Part shown: in pieces, positions 23,141 to 34,334 of the stretch
Layout: each line of letters begins with the position of its first letter
Position numbering within the stretch: position 1 is the first letter of the stretch
Source of the DNA: Aspidapion aeneum
Lineage: Eukaryota; Arthropoda; Insecta; Coleoptera; Brentidae
Length of the DNA stretch: 64,000 nt
Assembly (NCBI GenBank): GCA_963576565.1
Contig: OY755038.1
Coordinates: 136,045,348 to 136,109,347 of the forward strand
Reading direction: 5' to 3'
Position numbers and translations under genes: made by a program
The notes under the pieces: generated by a model
Databases searched by the model: none
Seen by the model: the letters and a program-made list of their open reading frames with translations, nothing else
What the model was told of the DNA's origin: nothing

Positions 23141-24598
23141 ATCTGAGGGCACGGCAGTGCCTCGCCAAGTTCGCGCGCCGTAACCATCTTTTCTTAAAGC
23201 ATTTCAGCCGATATTTGACCTACCTAAAACTCTACTTCGGAATGAGCTACGAATCTCAAACTTTGCACAGTCGTAGATCTCCATGGAGTTAACAACCCCT
23301 CCAAGTTTCATGGAATTCCATAAAGTAGTAAATTAGTTACGAAATTTCAAAAAACGTCGAAATTGCCACTCACTGACTCACTCACTCATTCACTCATGTA
23401 TAGATCATCAATATTCTACTGCTATCATAAAACCCTAAAATTTTAATTTACTCCCCTCCCCTATATATTTAAAGTTATGTAAAAGTAGCATTGCCCACTT
23501 CCAGAAATGCTAGAGAGTTGAGCTTTGGCAGACTGATAGGAACTATGATAAAACTATAGGAAAAAATTAAAACACCCCAAAATTCTAATTTACTTCCCTC
23601 CCCTATAAATGTAAAGTTAAGTAAAAGTAACATTGCCTACTTCCAGACATGCTAGAGAGCTGAGCTTTGGAAGACCGATAGTAACTATGATAAAGTTATA
23701 GAAAAAAATTAAAACACCCCAAAATACTAATTTACTTCCTTCCCCTATAAATGTAAAATTATGTAAAAGTAACACTGCCCACTTCCAGAAACGCTAGAGA
23801 GCTGAACTTTTTAAGACTGAAAGACAATATGATAAAACTATATGAAAAAACTTAAAAACTCCAACATTTTAATTTACTTTCCTCTCCTATAAATGTCAAT
23901 TTATATTAAACTAACATTGCCCACTTCCAGAAACGCTACAGAGCTGAGCATTGGAATGCTAATAGAAATTATGATAAAACCATGGGAAAAAATTTAAAAA
24001 GTCCAATATTTTCATGTACTCTCCTCCCCTATAAATGTAAAGTTATGTAAAAGTAAGATTACCCACTTCCAGAAACGCTGGAGAGCTGAGCATTGGAAGA
24101 CTGATAGGAACTATGATAAAACTAGAGGACAAAATTTAAAAACAAGACAATTTTAATTTATTTCCCTCCCCTATACATGTAAAAGTAACATTGTGCACTT
24201 TCAGAAATGCTAGAGAGCTGAGCTTTGGAAGGCTGATGGGAACTACGATAAAACCATGGAAAAAAATTAAAAAACCTTAAAAATTTAAGTAAGGCATTGC
24301 AAAAATTTTGAACAATATTCCGCATATTTTACTACTTTAAAAATTAGGTATTATCCAATTCCTTTAAAAAAGAAGTGAAATCATAACAAAAACATTTCAT
24401 GTAAAAAAAAGCCAAGAACGCGAAAATGGCATTCCGTAAAAAGAATTGAGATAAAAGTAAAGCCAAGTTCTCCAATACAAATTTTAAAATGAAAGGTTCA
24501 GACAGACAGACAGACGGCGCAACAAAAAAGTTTCAAAATCATCTGAAACGCAAAGATATATAAGCTCACACTACTATAGTATAGTAGTCGTGTGAGCT
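23141..24598 (-). mobile_element. type II hairpin/microsatellite element with 142-bp minisatellite
   Basis: Read on the minus strand from 24,598: a terminal hairpin (24,563-24,598, AGCTCACAC...GTGTGAGCT); a spacer with CTTTGCGTTTCAGATGATTT nearly identical to that at 15,661; (TCTG)4; ~200 bp; six ~142-bp repeats; then a unique end with GGCACTGCCGTGCC (itself a small hairpin) at 23,141. The hairpin terminus matches the 15.6-kb element, but the body and far end differ. No protein is encoded. It is the reference for the minisatellite-bearing copies at 31-47 kb. Confidence 0.6.
23425..24290. repeat. ~142-bp minisatellite, six units
   Basis: Units are phased by CCCACTTCCAGAAA(T/C)GCT at about 23,494, 23,636, 23,778, 23,920, 24,062 and 24,194. 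Each has CTATAAATGTAAAGTTATGT and GAACTATGATAAAACTAT boxes. The same unit, inverted, fills 31,700-33,420, 35,120-36,350, 39,540-40,360, 43,620-44,440 and 44,540-44,820. Confidence 0.85.
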
Positions 24599-26084
24599 TA
24601 AATCGTGGGGCGCTTTGTGCCATATTTTCTTTGTATATCGAGAGCCCGACGTTTTTTCACAATAATACTAGTATTTTTCGTTCATTATTGTTTTCAACTA
24701 ATATTAAGAATTATTTTTAACTGTTTAGTTTGAAGCGTGTTTTTTAAACTATATTTATTTTTTACATTTTAGTTTAATGTGCTGTGAAATCGAGTTTTTT
24801 AATTAACTATATTACGTCGGTATACTGGCAAAATACACTCAAAGTAATTTTTTTAGTTTTTGAGCCATGGTGAAACCTGGCCGTTACAACCAAATTTAAA
24901 AAATACATTAAATCACAGACTTTACAAAATCTATAAAATATTACTAAAATTTCAAAAAATAACTTTTTTTTACCTATTACTTACATACGTTCTCCAATAT
25001 TCAATGCATAAATAATGTAAAATTCAGGAGTTTCTCAATGAAATCAAATGTCTCAAATGTTCCTAATTTCAAAACTTCTTAAAATGCGATTTTCTCAAAA
25101 CTAAATTTTTGACTTAGTGTATGTTGCCAGTATACCGATGATTTATTTTCACAATAATACAATAATAATAAAAATAAATTATCCTGATCAGGATAATGAG
25201 AAAAACTTAATAAGGAATATTTCTTGTGGGGAGGGTAGCGAGACCTCATTAAGCCGTATTTTAACCTATTTTATTGTTTTATTCCTGAAATATATGAAAA
25301 ATGTCTGCGAAATTATTAATCTTGGCGTTGTCACCGGTTCTTGATAAGTGTATACAAAGTCTAAATTAAATTTGTTTGTTTTTGCAAAATTCTTAGGCTT
25401 GGGGGGGGGGCGGATCCCCAAAGTACCCCCAAGGGTGCGCCTGGAAAATTATTGTATTGTCACCGGTTCTTGATAAGTGTACACAGTTTAAATTAAATCT
25501 GCTCGTTTAAAGTAGGTCAAAATCTAGTCCAAAGGAGTCAGTTACAAACATACATACCTACCTACAAACATACAGGTGAAGCTAATAAAAGCGTGTCAAA
25601 AATAAGAAATTACAAAATACGAAAACTTTTATTTAAAACTTGTTATTTCCCCACAATTTTTATTCTGGTAACGGAGTTTTCAGAAATTGATTAAAAATCT
25701 GATTTGAAAAAAAATAAAGCGACCTAAACACCCAGAACTACTGAGTTTTTCAGATGGCTGTACGTAAGTTAAAAAATTTCAAGGTAAAAGGCAGAAAAGC
25801 CATTTCGATATAGTAAACCGATTTTAATGTGCAGCTACAGGTTTTTCAAAAGTCCGAAGAACCGAACCGAACCGGATAAACATACATACAAACAAATGTC
25901 ACAAAATATTTCTACGTTATCTTAAAAAAAAATCCGTCAAACATAATACCTTTCCTAGCTTTTGCTGCACGAACTAGGAAAGTAAAAATTGGGACTGATA
26001 AAAACCGAAGAGTCCAAAAAGATACTGGGAGTTAATTTTTAAATCTAGTCAGATAAAATTTAATCTGACGAGTTTTTTTAACGT
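24599..26084. other. unassigned AT-rich DNA with a G-run block
   Basis: No gene seen. A run of eleven Gs lies near 25,401, inside a GCTTGGGGG...CCCCAAGGGTGCGCC block related to the 34.3-kb short element. TCACCGGTTCTTGATAAGTG occurs twice (25,331 and 25,460). A stem-loop lies near 25,957-25,985. Confidence 0.4.
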
Positions 26085-26610
26085 CAAATTGCCCGATTTG
26101 AATGAAATTTGGTACCTAGGCTGGGTCTTGGGTCGAAATTGTCCCATTTAAAAATGAACAAAATCCAAAAACGCAAGCCAAATAAAAGGGTGGGGGTAGA
26201 TTTTAAAAATTGGACTTTATATGAAAATATGGCGTGTGTGATATCGAACGAAAGTTAATTGAGTCTGCAGTTAAACAAAATACATTTTAGTTTATTTAAA
26301 AAAAAAGGTGGGGGTAAATGTCAAAAATTAGAGTTTAAATGAAAATATGGCTTGTGTGGTATTAAACGCAAGATAATTGAGTCTGGAGTTAAACAAAATA
26401 CATTTTAGTTTTAAAAAAAGGTGGGGGTAAATTCAAAAAATTAGAGTTTAGGTCAAAACATAGCTTGTGTGGTATCAAACGAAGGGTATTTGAGTCTGGA
26501 ACTGAAAAAAATATATTACAGTTTTTAGTTATACTGTCATAAATAAGTTTAAATTCGGATCATTTTACTATAGCAATAACCAATATTGCTGCGCTTGCAC
26601 TAATTTCGTC

Positions 26611-26618
26611 TATAAAAG
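26611..26618 (+). promoter_or_regulatory. TATA box of the solo LTR
   Basis: TATAAAAG, 76 bp into the LTR, is a canonical core-promoter TATA box at a typical U3 position. The orientation of the whole LTR is taken from this box. Confidence 0.5.
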
Positions 26619-26654
26619 CCAATGCTGGATAATAGACCGGCATCACTCTAGCAA

Positions 26655-26775
26655 GTGTTCAACCCAGTATACCACTGAAATACGTGGTCCCTACTAAACA
26701 CACCCAGTACACCACTGAAATACGTGGTCCTACGAACCCAGTACACCACTGAAATAATATGGTCCCTACTTAACA
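26655..26775. repeat. ~42-bp triplicate inside the solo LTR
   Basis: CCCAGTA(T/C)ACCACTGAAATA occurs three times, followed by (C/T)GTGGTCC(C/T)-like sequence, at about 26,664, 26,706 and 26,738. Confidence 0.75.
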
Positions 26776-27070
26776 TACCTAAGTAAAACCTCACTATGGT
26801 GGTTACGCTTTATGGCCCATAAGGCCAACTCTCTACGGCCTATAAGATCTATTTCTTATGGCCCCTAGGTCAACTCTCTCCAGCCAGCATCCCTCTTTTT
26901 ACATTATTTAATTATTTATAGCATTAACCTCAATTCCTGTTAATCTGTTTTCTTATATAAAATACATGTATAAATGTGGATTGTGTATACTTAATTTTCA
27001 TATTCCCCTAAATCCCTCAGTCACAAGGGCACTAAATAACAAACCTTGTGACATATATGGTAGAGATACC

Positions 27071-27653
27071 TTTTTTTAAAAATTATTTATTTAGTCGGTT
27101 TAGAACGTTTTTCTACGTTGTCCGACGCCTATTCTCCCCCTTCTTCGATCCTGACAATCATCTTCTGTCAGATTTTTTTGACTCATTGATCTTTGTATTG
27201 AGTGTTGCCATTCTAGTTTAGGACGCCCTTTTTTCTGCGCCCTATTGGTTGCCATTCTAGGACCTGCATTGGTAATCTTTCGTCGTTCATCCGTTGTACA
27301 TGGCCGTAAAATATCAGTTGTCTTTTAGTGATGTCATCCGTTATGCTCCCTTCGATTCCCATTCTTTATTTTCTTTTCTTTATGATCTCATTTCTTATGT
27401 GATCTGTTCTAGATATTCTCATTGATCTTCTTATTGCATCCATTTCGACACTTTCCATTTTTGTTTTGTATTTTTCTGTTACGCGACAAGTCTCTATTCC
27501 ATACAACAGCGTGCTTTTCACCATTGTTTCATATATGTTAAATTTTACATTCTTTTTAACTCTCTGCTCCATAAAATACTGTTAAGACATCCAATAACCT
27601 TTTTTGCTTTTACTATTCTTTTTTCCAGTTCTTTACAGTCTGTTCCTGTCTTA
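27071..27653 (-). pseudogene. RTE-like C-terminal region
   Basis: The frame 27,366-27,572 reads NIYETMVKSTLLYGIETCRV and MDAIRRSMRISRTDHIRNEI; after a shift, 27,330-27,160 gives LIFYGHVQRMNDERLPMQVL, then EWQPIGRRKK. This C-terminal segment with the HVQRM block matches the second copy at 62,935-63,430. Function unknown in these elements. Confidence 0.75.
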
Positions 27654-28790
27654 TCAAATGTGACAGTATACATACTCATTGCATGGAGATATTACTTGCC
27701 CATTGTCTAGTTCTAACTCAGTGGATTCGTTTCCAATACATAAGTACTGTGTCTTGTCCACGTTCACTGTTAATCCCCACTTTTGGTATTCTTCCATTAA
27801 CTTTCTCATCATATACTCCATGTCCTCTTTATCATTAGCTACAATTACTTGGTCGTCAGCAAACTGTAGTGTGTATATGGTAAATCGGTCGTTAAGTTGT
27901 ATTCCCATGCCGTGCACTTTCCGTTTCCAGTTTTTTAGAGCTACTGCGATATATATTTTTTTTTAAAATTGGAGAAATACAACATCCCTGTCTTAAGCCT
28001 TTTGTTACCAGGAATTCTTTTGAAAGTCGATTTCCAATTTTAATTTTAGATTTTGACCCTTTGTATAGTTCTTTTATCGCTTTTATGTATGTATGATTGA
28101 TATTAGTCTGCTCTAGCACTGTCCATAGTTTTTCTACTGGAACGGTATCATATGCTTTTTGTAGGTCCACAAAGGTAACATGAGTCTCTATATTTCTGGC
28201 GCTCCTTTTCTCAATTACTTGTTTAAGACAAAAAACATTATCACTACAAGATCTGACTGCACGAAACCCACTTTGCTCTTCTTCTTCTTGTTCATGAAAA
28301 TCCTTCTCTATTAGATCTCTAAGAATCCTACCGTACAATCTACTGAGAGTACTAGTTACTGAAATTCCTCTGTAATTGTTGCAATCCAGCTTGTTTCCTT
28401 TTTTATGTATTGAGGATATGAATGCAATTTTCCAATCATCAGGTACTGGATGTCCGTTTATGCATTGATTGATAATATATGTGAGATTTTCGATTAGTTT
28501 CTCTGATCCATATTTGAGCATTTCAGCATCCTCCAGGTCCGCTAGCTTTTCCGGATTTAAGCTTTTTAATACTATTTTTTATCATTTCTTTTTCGATGAT
28601 TACTTCCTCTCCGTGTACTTCTATGTCTCTCCTCGGAGAGGCTGCCAGATATTCGGGTCTCGTTTCCTGCAGCAGTCTCTTGTAGTGTTCTGTCCATTGT
28701 TCTGGTTTGATGATCTGGATGTTTACTTTTTCTTTTGTTGGGTTTTTTACTGTAGAAATGAATTTCCATTTTTCAGAACTCTGCCTACCT
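27654..28790 (-). pseudogene. RTE-like reverse transcriptase
   Basis: Reading frames 28,572-28,769 (shifted), 27,892-28,521 and 27,654-27,917 together cover the RT. Visible motifs: PVPDDWKIAFISSIHKKGNK (fingers), YRGISVTST, EEEQSGFRAVRSCSDNVF, FVDLQKAYDTVPVEKLW (motif A Asp), GLRQGCCISPIL (motif B), LQFADDQVIVAND (motif C, both Asp intact) and KWGLTVNVDKTQYLCIG (motif D). A frameshift falls between motifs B and C and another upstream of the fingers. The catalytic residues survive but the frame does not. Confidence 0.85.
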
Positions 28791-28791
28791 C

Positions 28792-29427
28792 CTACGTGTG
28801 TATTGATATCGTGGCATTTGCGCTCGAACAGTTCATTTCTTCTGTGCGTATCAAATTTCTCAGCTGTCTTTTGGTTTCCCTGTAGATTTCTAGGTCTCTT
28901 TGTTGTTTAGTACTGAGCCATTTCAAGGATGTGCGGTTTTTCTCTTTGACCATTTCCTGTATTTTTTCCGTCCACCACATCTTCCTGCTATTTCTATTAT
29001 CTTGGTATCCAACAGCTTCGATGCTTGTTTCCTTCAAGCTTTTTATTATGTTTGTATATATCTCTTCAAATGAGTGTTCTGTGTTTATTAATTTTTTATC
29101 TAATCGGTTCTGATACAATCTTTGAGTACTTTCGATTTCTAGACTTCTAAAGTTGTATTTTTGATTGTCTTCGATGCATTCTAGGTTTTCATTTTCTTCA
29201 ATACTTTCGTCCTTATGTGTTTTTCTGAAAGGGAATAATATGTTTGCTTTTACCAGATGGTGGTCAGATCCACAGGTAATACCACGAAGTGCTCGCACAT
29301 CATACCACTTTAATTGCGAGTGTTGTCCACCTATATCATAGTCAATGATTGATTTAAGATTTCTTGTTGGCTGAATCCAGGTATATCGATCCTTATGCCT
29401 AAAAAAACCATTATTTATTTTTAGGTT
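28792..29427 (-). pseudogene. RTE-like endonuclease C-terminal half and linker
   Basis: The frame begins after the truncation and shows LKINNGFFRHKDRYTWIQPT, SIIDYDIGGQ and GITCGSDHHLVKANI: the N-x-x-F...YTW.P and S-D-H-H end of an APE-type endonuclease. A Lys-rich linker (NSRKMWWTEKIQEMVKEKNR) follows. The residues expected to hold the catalytic Glu lie upstream of the truncation and are gone. The domain would nick target DNA in an intact element. Confidence 0.8.
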
Positions 29428-29535
29428 GGTAGAGATACCACTTGTCACAAATATAGTCGTGACAATATTAGCTTACACGTGCACTATAATTAAAGTACCT
29501 AGTGTGAGCGTAGGTGTTCATATATTAGCAGAGTA

Positions 29536-30070
29536 TTTTTTTTAGTCCTTGCCGTATATTCATCTTGTAAGCCTGTTATGACATCAATAACGTGCTTGTA
29601 TATTTTATTTGTTATTTTCTTCCCCGTGACATCCAGTGTATATTTTTCTTATTTGCATACATATACCTGTAACATATTTGCAAACATTTGTGACATCCCT
29701 AACGTCTTTGTATATTTTATTTGTTATTTGTTTCCTCGTGACATCCAGTGTATATTTCTTATTTTTATAGAGGTACTTGTTACATCCGTTATTTTTATGA
29801 AACATTGGCAACATTGCTGGATGTCACAAGTTAACACAAATATTTAGGGATGTTACAACGTCAAAATTTTTTGTATATACACTGGACGCCACAAAGATAT
29901 GAAACATTTTATTTCTAAATTTGTGAGTTTATACAAATATTTTTATGGAATTAAAAATAAAATATTTTTTATTACATTTCAAATTTTTTTATTTTTTGAT
30001 AACACCAGGTCTTAAAGTGGATGTCACAAAAACCGACTTTTTGCTGGATGTCACAAGATACAACGGTCGA

Positions 30071-30071
<1 letters not shown>
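29536..30071. repeat. module C, larger copy with recurrent GTGACATCC
   Basis: TGACATC(C/A) or its complement occurs near 29,579, 29,629, 29,691, 29,740, 29,818, 30,020 and 30,048. Two ~110-bp repeats share ACGT-CTTGTATATTTTATTTG and CATCCAGTGTATATTTTTCT. It ends at a (TA)n tract, mirroring 18,411-18,575. No coding signal. Confidence 0.6.

Positions 30072-30125
<54 letters not shown>
30072..30125. repeat. (TA)n tract between modules C and B
   Basis: 54 bp of uninterrupted alternating AT. Confidence 0.9.
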
Positions 30126-30126
<1 letters not shown>

Positions 30127-31094
30127 ATGCACTCGGCGTTGTCACCTCGGCGTTAAAGATATGACGACCTGACCTCACCTATTTCTAGTGGTGTTAGCCC
30201 ATATAAAGGCACAGGGGGGGAAGTTCTTTTACCAGAATTTCAAAAGAGGGGTAAATATTTTTTTTCAAATATTTGATAAATACGTGGAATACGTTCGGAC
30301 CTCAGACCGATATACAACCTTTGGATATGTGGTATTTCCTGCCACCTCAGGCACTGTTGCCGGTTTTATTAAGGTGATAACGTATGGCGTAAGTCATAAT
30401 AGCTTTATCTATCTAAATTTAAATATTAAATATAAGGTAACAACGTTTTACTTTTATTTAGGGATACTTTAGGAAATATTACAACTTTAAAAGGTTGCAA
30501 AAGTTTGTAAGAAAAGATTAATGGTAACAACGTACTATCTTTATATAAAAAACCGAACATTTATACTTTCATTATAGAAAAACTTGCTGTTATTTTTTTT
30601 GGAAAACACATTTTGAGGTTTTGTGCTCTCAGAAAAGTTGCATAGCTTGAAAGTCCCAAATACAATTTTTGTTGAAAAATAGTTTACTTACTGTCAAAAA
30701 GTCTACACATAGATCCGATAAACATTAAAAGGAAATTGTCAAAAATACACTCTATGGAATGTAAAAAAAATTGATACATTATCTTGATTTATATATTTTT
30801 GGGTTTGCAATGTTTATGACATGAATTGATATTATGTTATGATATTATGATTATTATGTATGATATGAATTTTTTTTAAAAAATTATTTATCCGTAAAAA
30901 TAAATTTAATAAAAAAGAAATTGTGATAATTAGTTAAGCCGTTTAAAACAGGAAAACCATATACAGGAATGATGTGTTTGCCCACGCCACAGCCCAACGC
31001 GAATATTATTAATCTAATAATAACCACCAGCAATCACAAGGCTCAAATGTTGACGTGATGTCAGAATTTGTAAATGACATTCTTTATCAAAAAA
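30126..31094 (+). repeat. module B and its downstream body
   Basis: Begins TGATGCACTCGGCGTTGTCACC and runs through GGTATTTCCTGCCACCTCAG, AAGGTGATAACGT, AAGGTAACAACGT and ATGGTAACAACGT to an AT-rich stretch and ACCACCAGCAATCACAAGGC. Copies: 37,901-38,873, 41,982-42,954 and 45,905-46,827. No reading frame of note. Confidence 0.75.
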
Positions 31095-31300
31095 GTTTCA
31101 CGGGCGAATCCTCAGAGGTAAAGTAGCTTGGGGACGCGTTTCGGCTACCAGAAGACAGCCTGAGCCCTGTTTTTTTTTTAAATTTGAAGGAATTTCACGA
31201 GGTAAAAAGTCTTAACAATAAAGTTTTACGGGCAAGTCCTCAGAGGTAAAGGTAGCTCGGAGAAGCGTTTCGGCCTCATTAGGCCTCATTCAGCTCGAGC
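31095..31300 (-). ncRNA. paired hammerhead-ribozyme-like motifs, copy 1
   Basis: Two related units lie ~129 bp apart. On the minus strand unit 2 (31,255-31,300) has the order stem I, CUGAAUGA, stem II (GGCC...GGCC with a UAAUGA loop), GAAAC, GCUUC, stem I'. Unit 1 has stem II GGCU...AGCC, GAAACGCGUC and a weak stem I. This is the layout of a type I hammerhead with a minimal stem III, as known from Penelope-like elements and retrozymes. The core has one extra A (CUGAAUGA for CUGAUGA) and unit 1 lacks a proper CUGANGA, so cleavage is doubtful. Confidence 0.4.
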
Positions 31301-33760
31301 ATAACCATGAAATGAAATGATCATGTCGGTATCTGAAAAAGAAATAGGAAATATGGTGTTTACTGAGGTGTAAGTCATATCAAAATTATAATATCTTTAT
31401 GTTCAATTTAGCACTGTGCCTAAGAGTCATTTGCAGCCGTAATAGCCAACTGTACAAAAACATTTCCAAACTAGTGAGAATCTTTCATTTTAAAATTTGT
31501 ATTGGAGAATCTGGCTTTACATTTATCTCAAGTCTTTTAACGGAACACCACTCTCGCGTACTTGGCTTTTTTTACGTGAAATGTTTTTGTTATGATTTCA
31601 CTCATTTTTTAAAGGATTTGGATAATATTTAAGTTGTAAAGTGGTAAAATATGAGGAATATTATTCAAAAGTTTTGCAATGCCTTATTAAAAATTTTAAG
31701 GTTTTTTTTATATTTTCCTATGGTTTTATCATAGTTCCTATCAGCCTTCTAAAGCTCAGCTCTCTAGTGTTCCTCGAAATAGGCAATGCTAATTTTACAT
31801 AACTACATTTATAGGGGAGGAAAGTAAATAAAAATTTTGGTGTTTTTAAATTTTTTACTATACTTAGTTTTATCATAGTTCCTATCAGTCTTCCAAAGCT
31901 CAGCTCTCTAGCGTTTCTGGAAGAGGAGAATGTTAATTTTATATAACTTTACATTTAAAGGGAGGGAAGTTAATTATAATTTGGGGTTTTTTAATTTTAT
32001 TTTTAGTTTTATCATAGTTCCTATCGGCCTTCCGAAACTCAGCTCTCTAGCGTATCTGGAAGTGGGCAATGTTACTTTTACATAACTTTACATTTACAGG
32101 GTAGGGAAGTAAATCAAAATTTTGGGGTTTTTAAGTTTTTTCCTATAGTTTTGTCATATTTCCTATCAGTCTGCCATAGTTCAGCTCTCTAGCGCCTCTG
32201 GAAGTGGGCAGTGTTACATTTACATAACTTTACATGTATCGGGGAGAGGAGTGAATTAGAATTTTCGGGTTTTTTGATTTTTTCCAATGGTTTGGTCATA
32301 ATTTCTATCAGTATGCCAAATTTCAGCTTTGTAGCGTGTCTCGAAGTACAGTAGAATATTGATGATCTATACATGAGTGAGTGAGTGGCAATTTCGATGT
32401 TTTTAGAAATTTCGTAACTACTTTACTATTTCATGGAATTCCATGAAACTTGTAGAGATTGTTAACTCTATAAAGATCTAAGACTGTGTGCAAAGTTTGA
32501 GTTTCGTAGCTCATTTCGAATTAGAGTTTTAGATAGGTCAAATATGGGCTTAAATGTTTCAAGAAAAGATGGTACAGCCATTTCCCCGCGAACTTGGCGG
32601 GGCACTACTGTGCCCCCAGATAATAGTTCCTATCAGCCATCCAAAGCTCAGCTGTCTAGCGTTTCTGAAAATGGGCAATGTTACTTTTACATAACTTTAC
32701 ATTTATAGAGAAGCGAATTAAATAAAACCTTGTGGTTTTTTAATTTAATTAATTAAGCTCTCTAGCGTTTCTGTAAGTGGAGATTGTTACTTTTACTTAA
32801 ATTTGGGGTTTTTAATTTTCTTTTATTGTTTTATCATAGTTCCTATCGGCCTTCCAAAGCTCAGCTCTCTACCGTTTCTGGAAGTGGGCAATGTTACTTT
32901 TAAATAACTTTACATTTATAGGGGAGGGGAGCAAATTAAAAGTTTGGGGTTTTTAAATTTTTTCCCATGGTTTCATCATAGGTCCTTTCAGCCTTCCAAA
33001 GCTCAGCTCCCTAGCGTTTTTGGAAGTGTGCAATGTAAATTAAAATTTTGGTGTTTTAAAATTTTTTTCTACAGTTTTATTATGGTGCCTTTTAGTCTTA
33101 AAAAGCTCAGCTCTCTGGCGTTTCTGGAAGTGGGATAGTATAGGGGAGGGAAGTAAATTAGATTTTTGGGGTGTTTTAATTTTTTTCTATAGTTTTATCA
33201 TAGTTACAATCGGCCTCCTAAAGCTCAGCTCTCTAGCGTTCATGGAAGTGGGCAGTATTAATTTTACATAACTTTACATTTATAAGGGAGAGAAGTAAAT
33301 TATAATTTTGGTGTTTTTAAATTTTTTTCTATAGTTTTATCATAATTCCTATCAGACGGCCAAAGCTCAGCTCTCTAGCATTTCTTTTACATAACTTTAC
33401 ATGTATAGGGGAGGGGAGTAAATTAGAATTCTGGGCTTTGGTCATAATTTCTATCAGTCTGCCAAATTTCAGCTTTGTAGCATGTCTGGAAGTACAGTAG
33501 AATTTTGATGATCTATACATCAGTGAGCGAGTGAGTGGCAATTTTGACGTTTTTTAAAATTTCGTAACTACTTTACTACTTTATGGAATTCCATGAAATT
33601 TGGTTGTTAACTTCATGAAGATCTACGACTGTGCAAAGTTTGAGATTCGTAGCTCATTCCGAAGTAGAGTTTTAGATAGGTCAAATATCGGCTGAAACGT
33701 TTCAACGGCGCGCGAAATTGGCGAGGCACTGCCGTGCCCTCAGATATAAAATAAAAATCA
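31301..33760 (-). repeat. type II element body with inverted 142-bp minisatellite
   Basis: Reads as the reverse of 23,141-24,480: AAAATTTGTATTGGAGAA near 31,490, then at least a dozen variably truncated minisatellite units (CAGCTCTCTAGCGTTTCTGG-like) from about 31,720 to 33,420, then GAATTCCATGAAA(T/C)TTG and the terminal GGCACTGCCGTGCC at about 33,725-33,745. A second terminal-like block (GGGGCACTACTGTGCCCCC) at about 32,599 shows internal rearrangement. The terminal hairpin and microsatellite are missing on the left. Confidence 0.65.
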
Positions 33761-34334
33761 AAAATATTAAAAAATTAAGAAAAATACGATTTTAATGTTA
33801 TATATCAAAAACTAAGTAATAAAATAAAATTAGTTTGACAGTAGAATTTCTAATAAAAAATTAAATTTTCGTAAATTAAAAAGTTAAACCCCTCGTAGTT
33901 CAAACGCGGCCATATGTATTAAAAACCGGCTTTGGTATTTGAAAACGTCTCAAAAATCAAGCTCAGTCCACTTGCTTTTATCTATCTCTGCTAGAAATAC
34001 CTAAAATCCCCAAAAAACATCGAAATTGGCCCAACCTGTAAAAGTCATGTTTAAATTTGTCACAAAATACATTAGGGACTTATTGGAGTAAAGCAAGGCA
34101 GAAAGCGCGAATTTGAGGAGGGTAACGGGGTAATTCCCCCCTCTAAAAAAATAAATGCTAATAATTTTTTCCGTTGACCATTACCCCCCTAAATTGAGGT
34201 CAAAATTCGCGCTTGCCAGGCAGTAATAGTACCAAGCAATATTTTGACAATTTTACATTAAACGATGATAGCTGATCGACGACTTACTTTTAAATTCAAC
34301 TTTGGTATGTCAAGTTTGTAGTACCTACCTACTC
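33761..34334. repeat. unassigned DNA with a ~110-bp inverted repeat
   Basis: About 34,108-34,222 is palindromic: AAGCGCGAATTTGAGG on the left and, inverted, CAAAATTCGCGCTT on the right, with GGGTAA...TTACCC inside. It may be a small MITE. The rest (33,770-34,100) shows nothing recognisable. Confidence 0.5.

Larger units (their letters stand above)
27059..29439 (-). mobile_element. RTE-like non-LTR retrotransposon, 5'-truncated, with 12-bp target duplication
   Basis: The element (27,071-29,427) is flanked by GGTAGAGATACC at 27,059-27,070 and 29,428-29,439, a perfect 12-bp direct repeat. The plus-strand run TTTTTTT directly after the left repeat is the complement of a 3' A-rich tail. On the minus strand the order is endonuclease (N terminus missing), linker, RT and a C-terminal region with HVQRM. 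Frameshifts break the ORF. Domain order and sequence style fit the RTE clade. Confidence 0.85.
26535..29464 (+). mobile_element. solo LTR (~561 bp) interrupted by an RTE-like element
   Basis: The LTR begins TGTCATAAATAAG at 26,535 and ends GTCGTGACA at 29,464 (TG...CA). It is flanked by ATAC (26,531-26,534) and ATAT (29,465-29,468); the uninterrupted relative at 16,290 reads AGTTATATTAGCT, so a 4-bp ATAT target duplication with one change is well supported. It carries TATAAAAG at 26,611 and a ~42-bp triplicate at 26,655-26,770. The LTR family is not identified; the 4-bp duplication fits gypsy- or BEL-type integrases. Confidence 0.65.
26085..29535 (+). mobile_element. hairpin (HINE-like) element, 5'-truncated, split by a solo LTR
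   Basis: 26,085-26,534 matches 15,850-16,297 (AAATTTGGTACCTAGGCTGG, then three ~115-bp repeats). The element resumes at 29,465-29,535 with its right hairpin (29,470-29,510) and the GCAGAGTA tail. Its microsatellite and left hairpin are missing. The interruption is the solo LTR at 26,535-29,464. Confidence 0.65.

Noticed and set aside
23425..24290. CRISPR-like spacing of the 142-bp repeats
   Set aside because: Units are contiguous diverged minisatellite copies without unique spacers.
31110..31124. A second hammerhead core reading CUGAGGA...GUGAAAC on the minus strand downstream of each unit
   Set aside because: The primary-sequence spacing fits, but the nine bases between the boxes cannot form stem II, and the sister unit has UAAAAC instead of GAAAC.
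31399..31632. 77-residue frame (MFNLALCLRV...) conserved at 31.4, 39.2, 43.3 and 47.1 kb
   Set aside because: Recurrence follows from the copied DNA. The same DNA is found inverted elsewhere (34.7 and 24.4 kb), the frame breaks there, and no codon-position bias is evident. It is probably non-coding.
32189..32374. 61-residue minus-strand frame (MYRSSIFYCTSRHATKLKFG...) repeated at 40.0 and 44.1 kb
   Set aside because: It lies inside the minisatellite/type II element end and is only open because the repeat unit happens to lack stops there.
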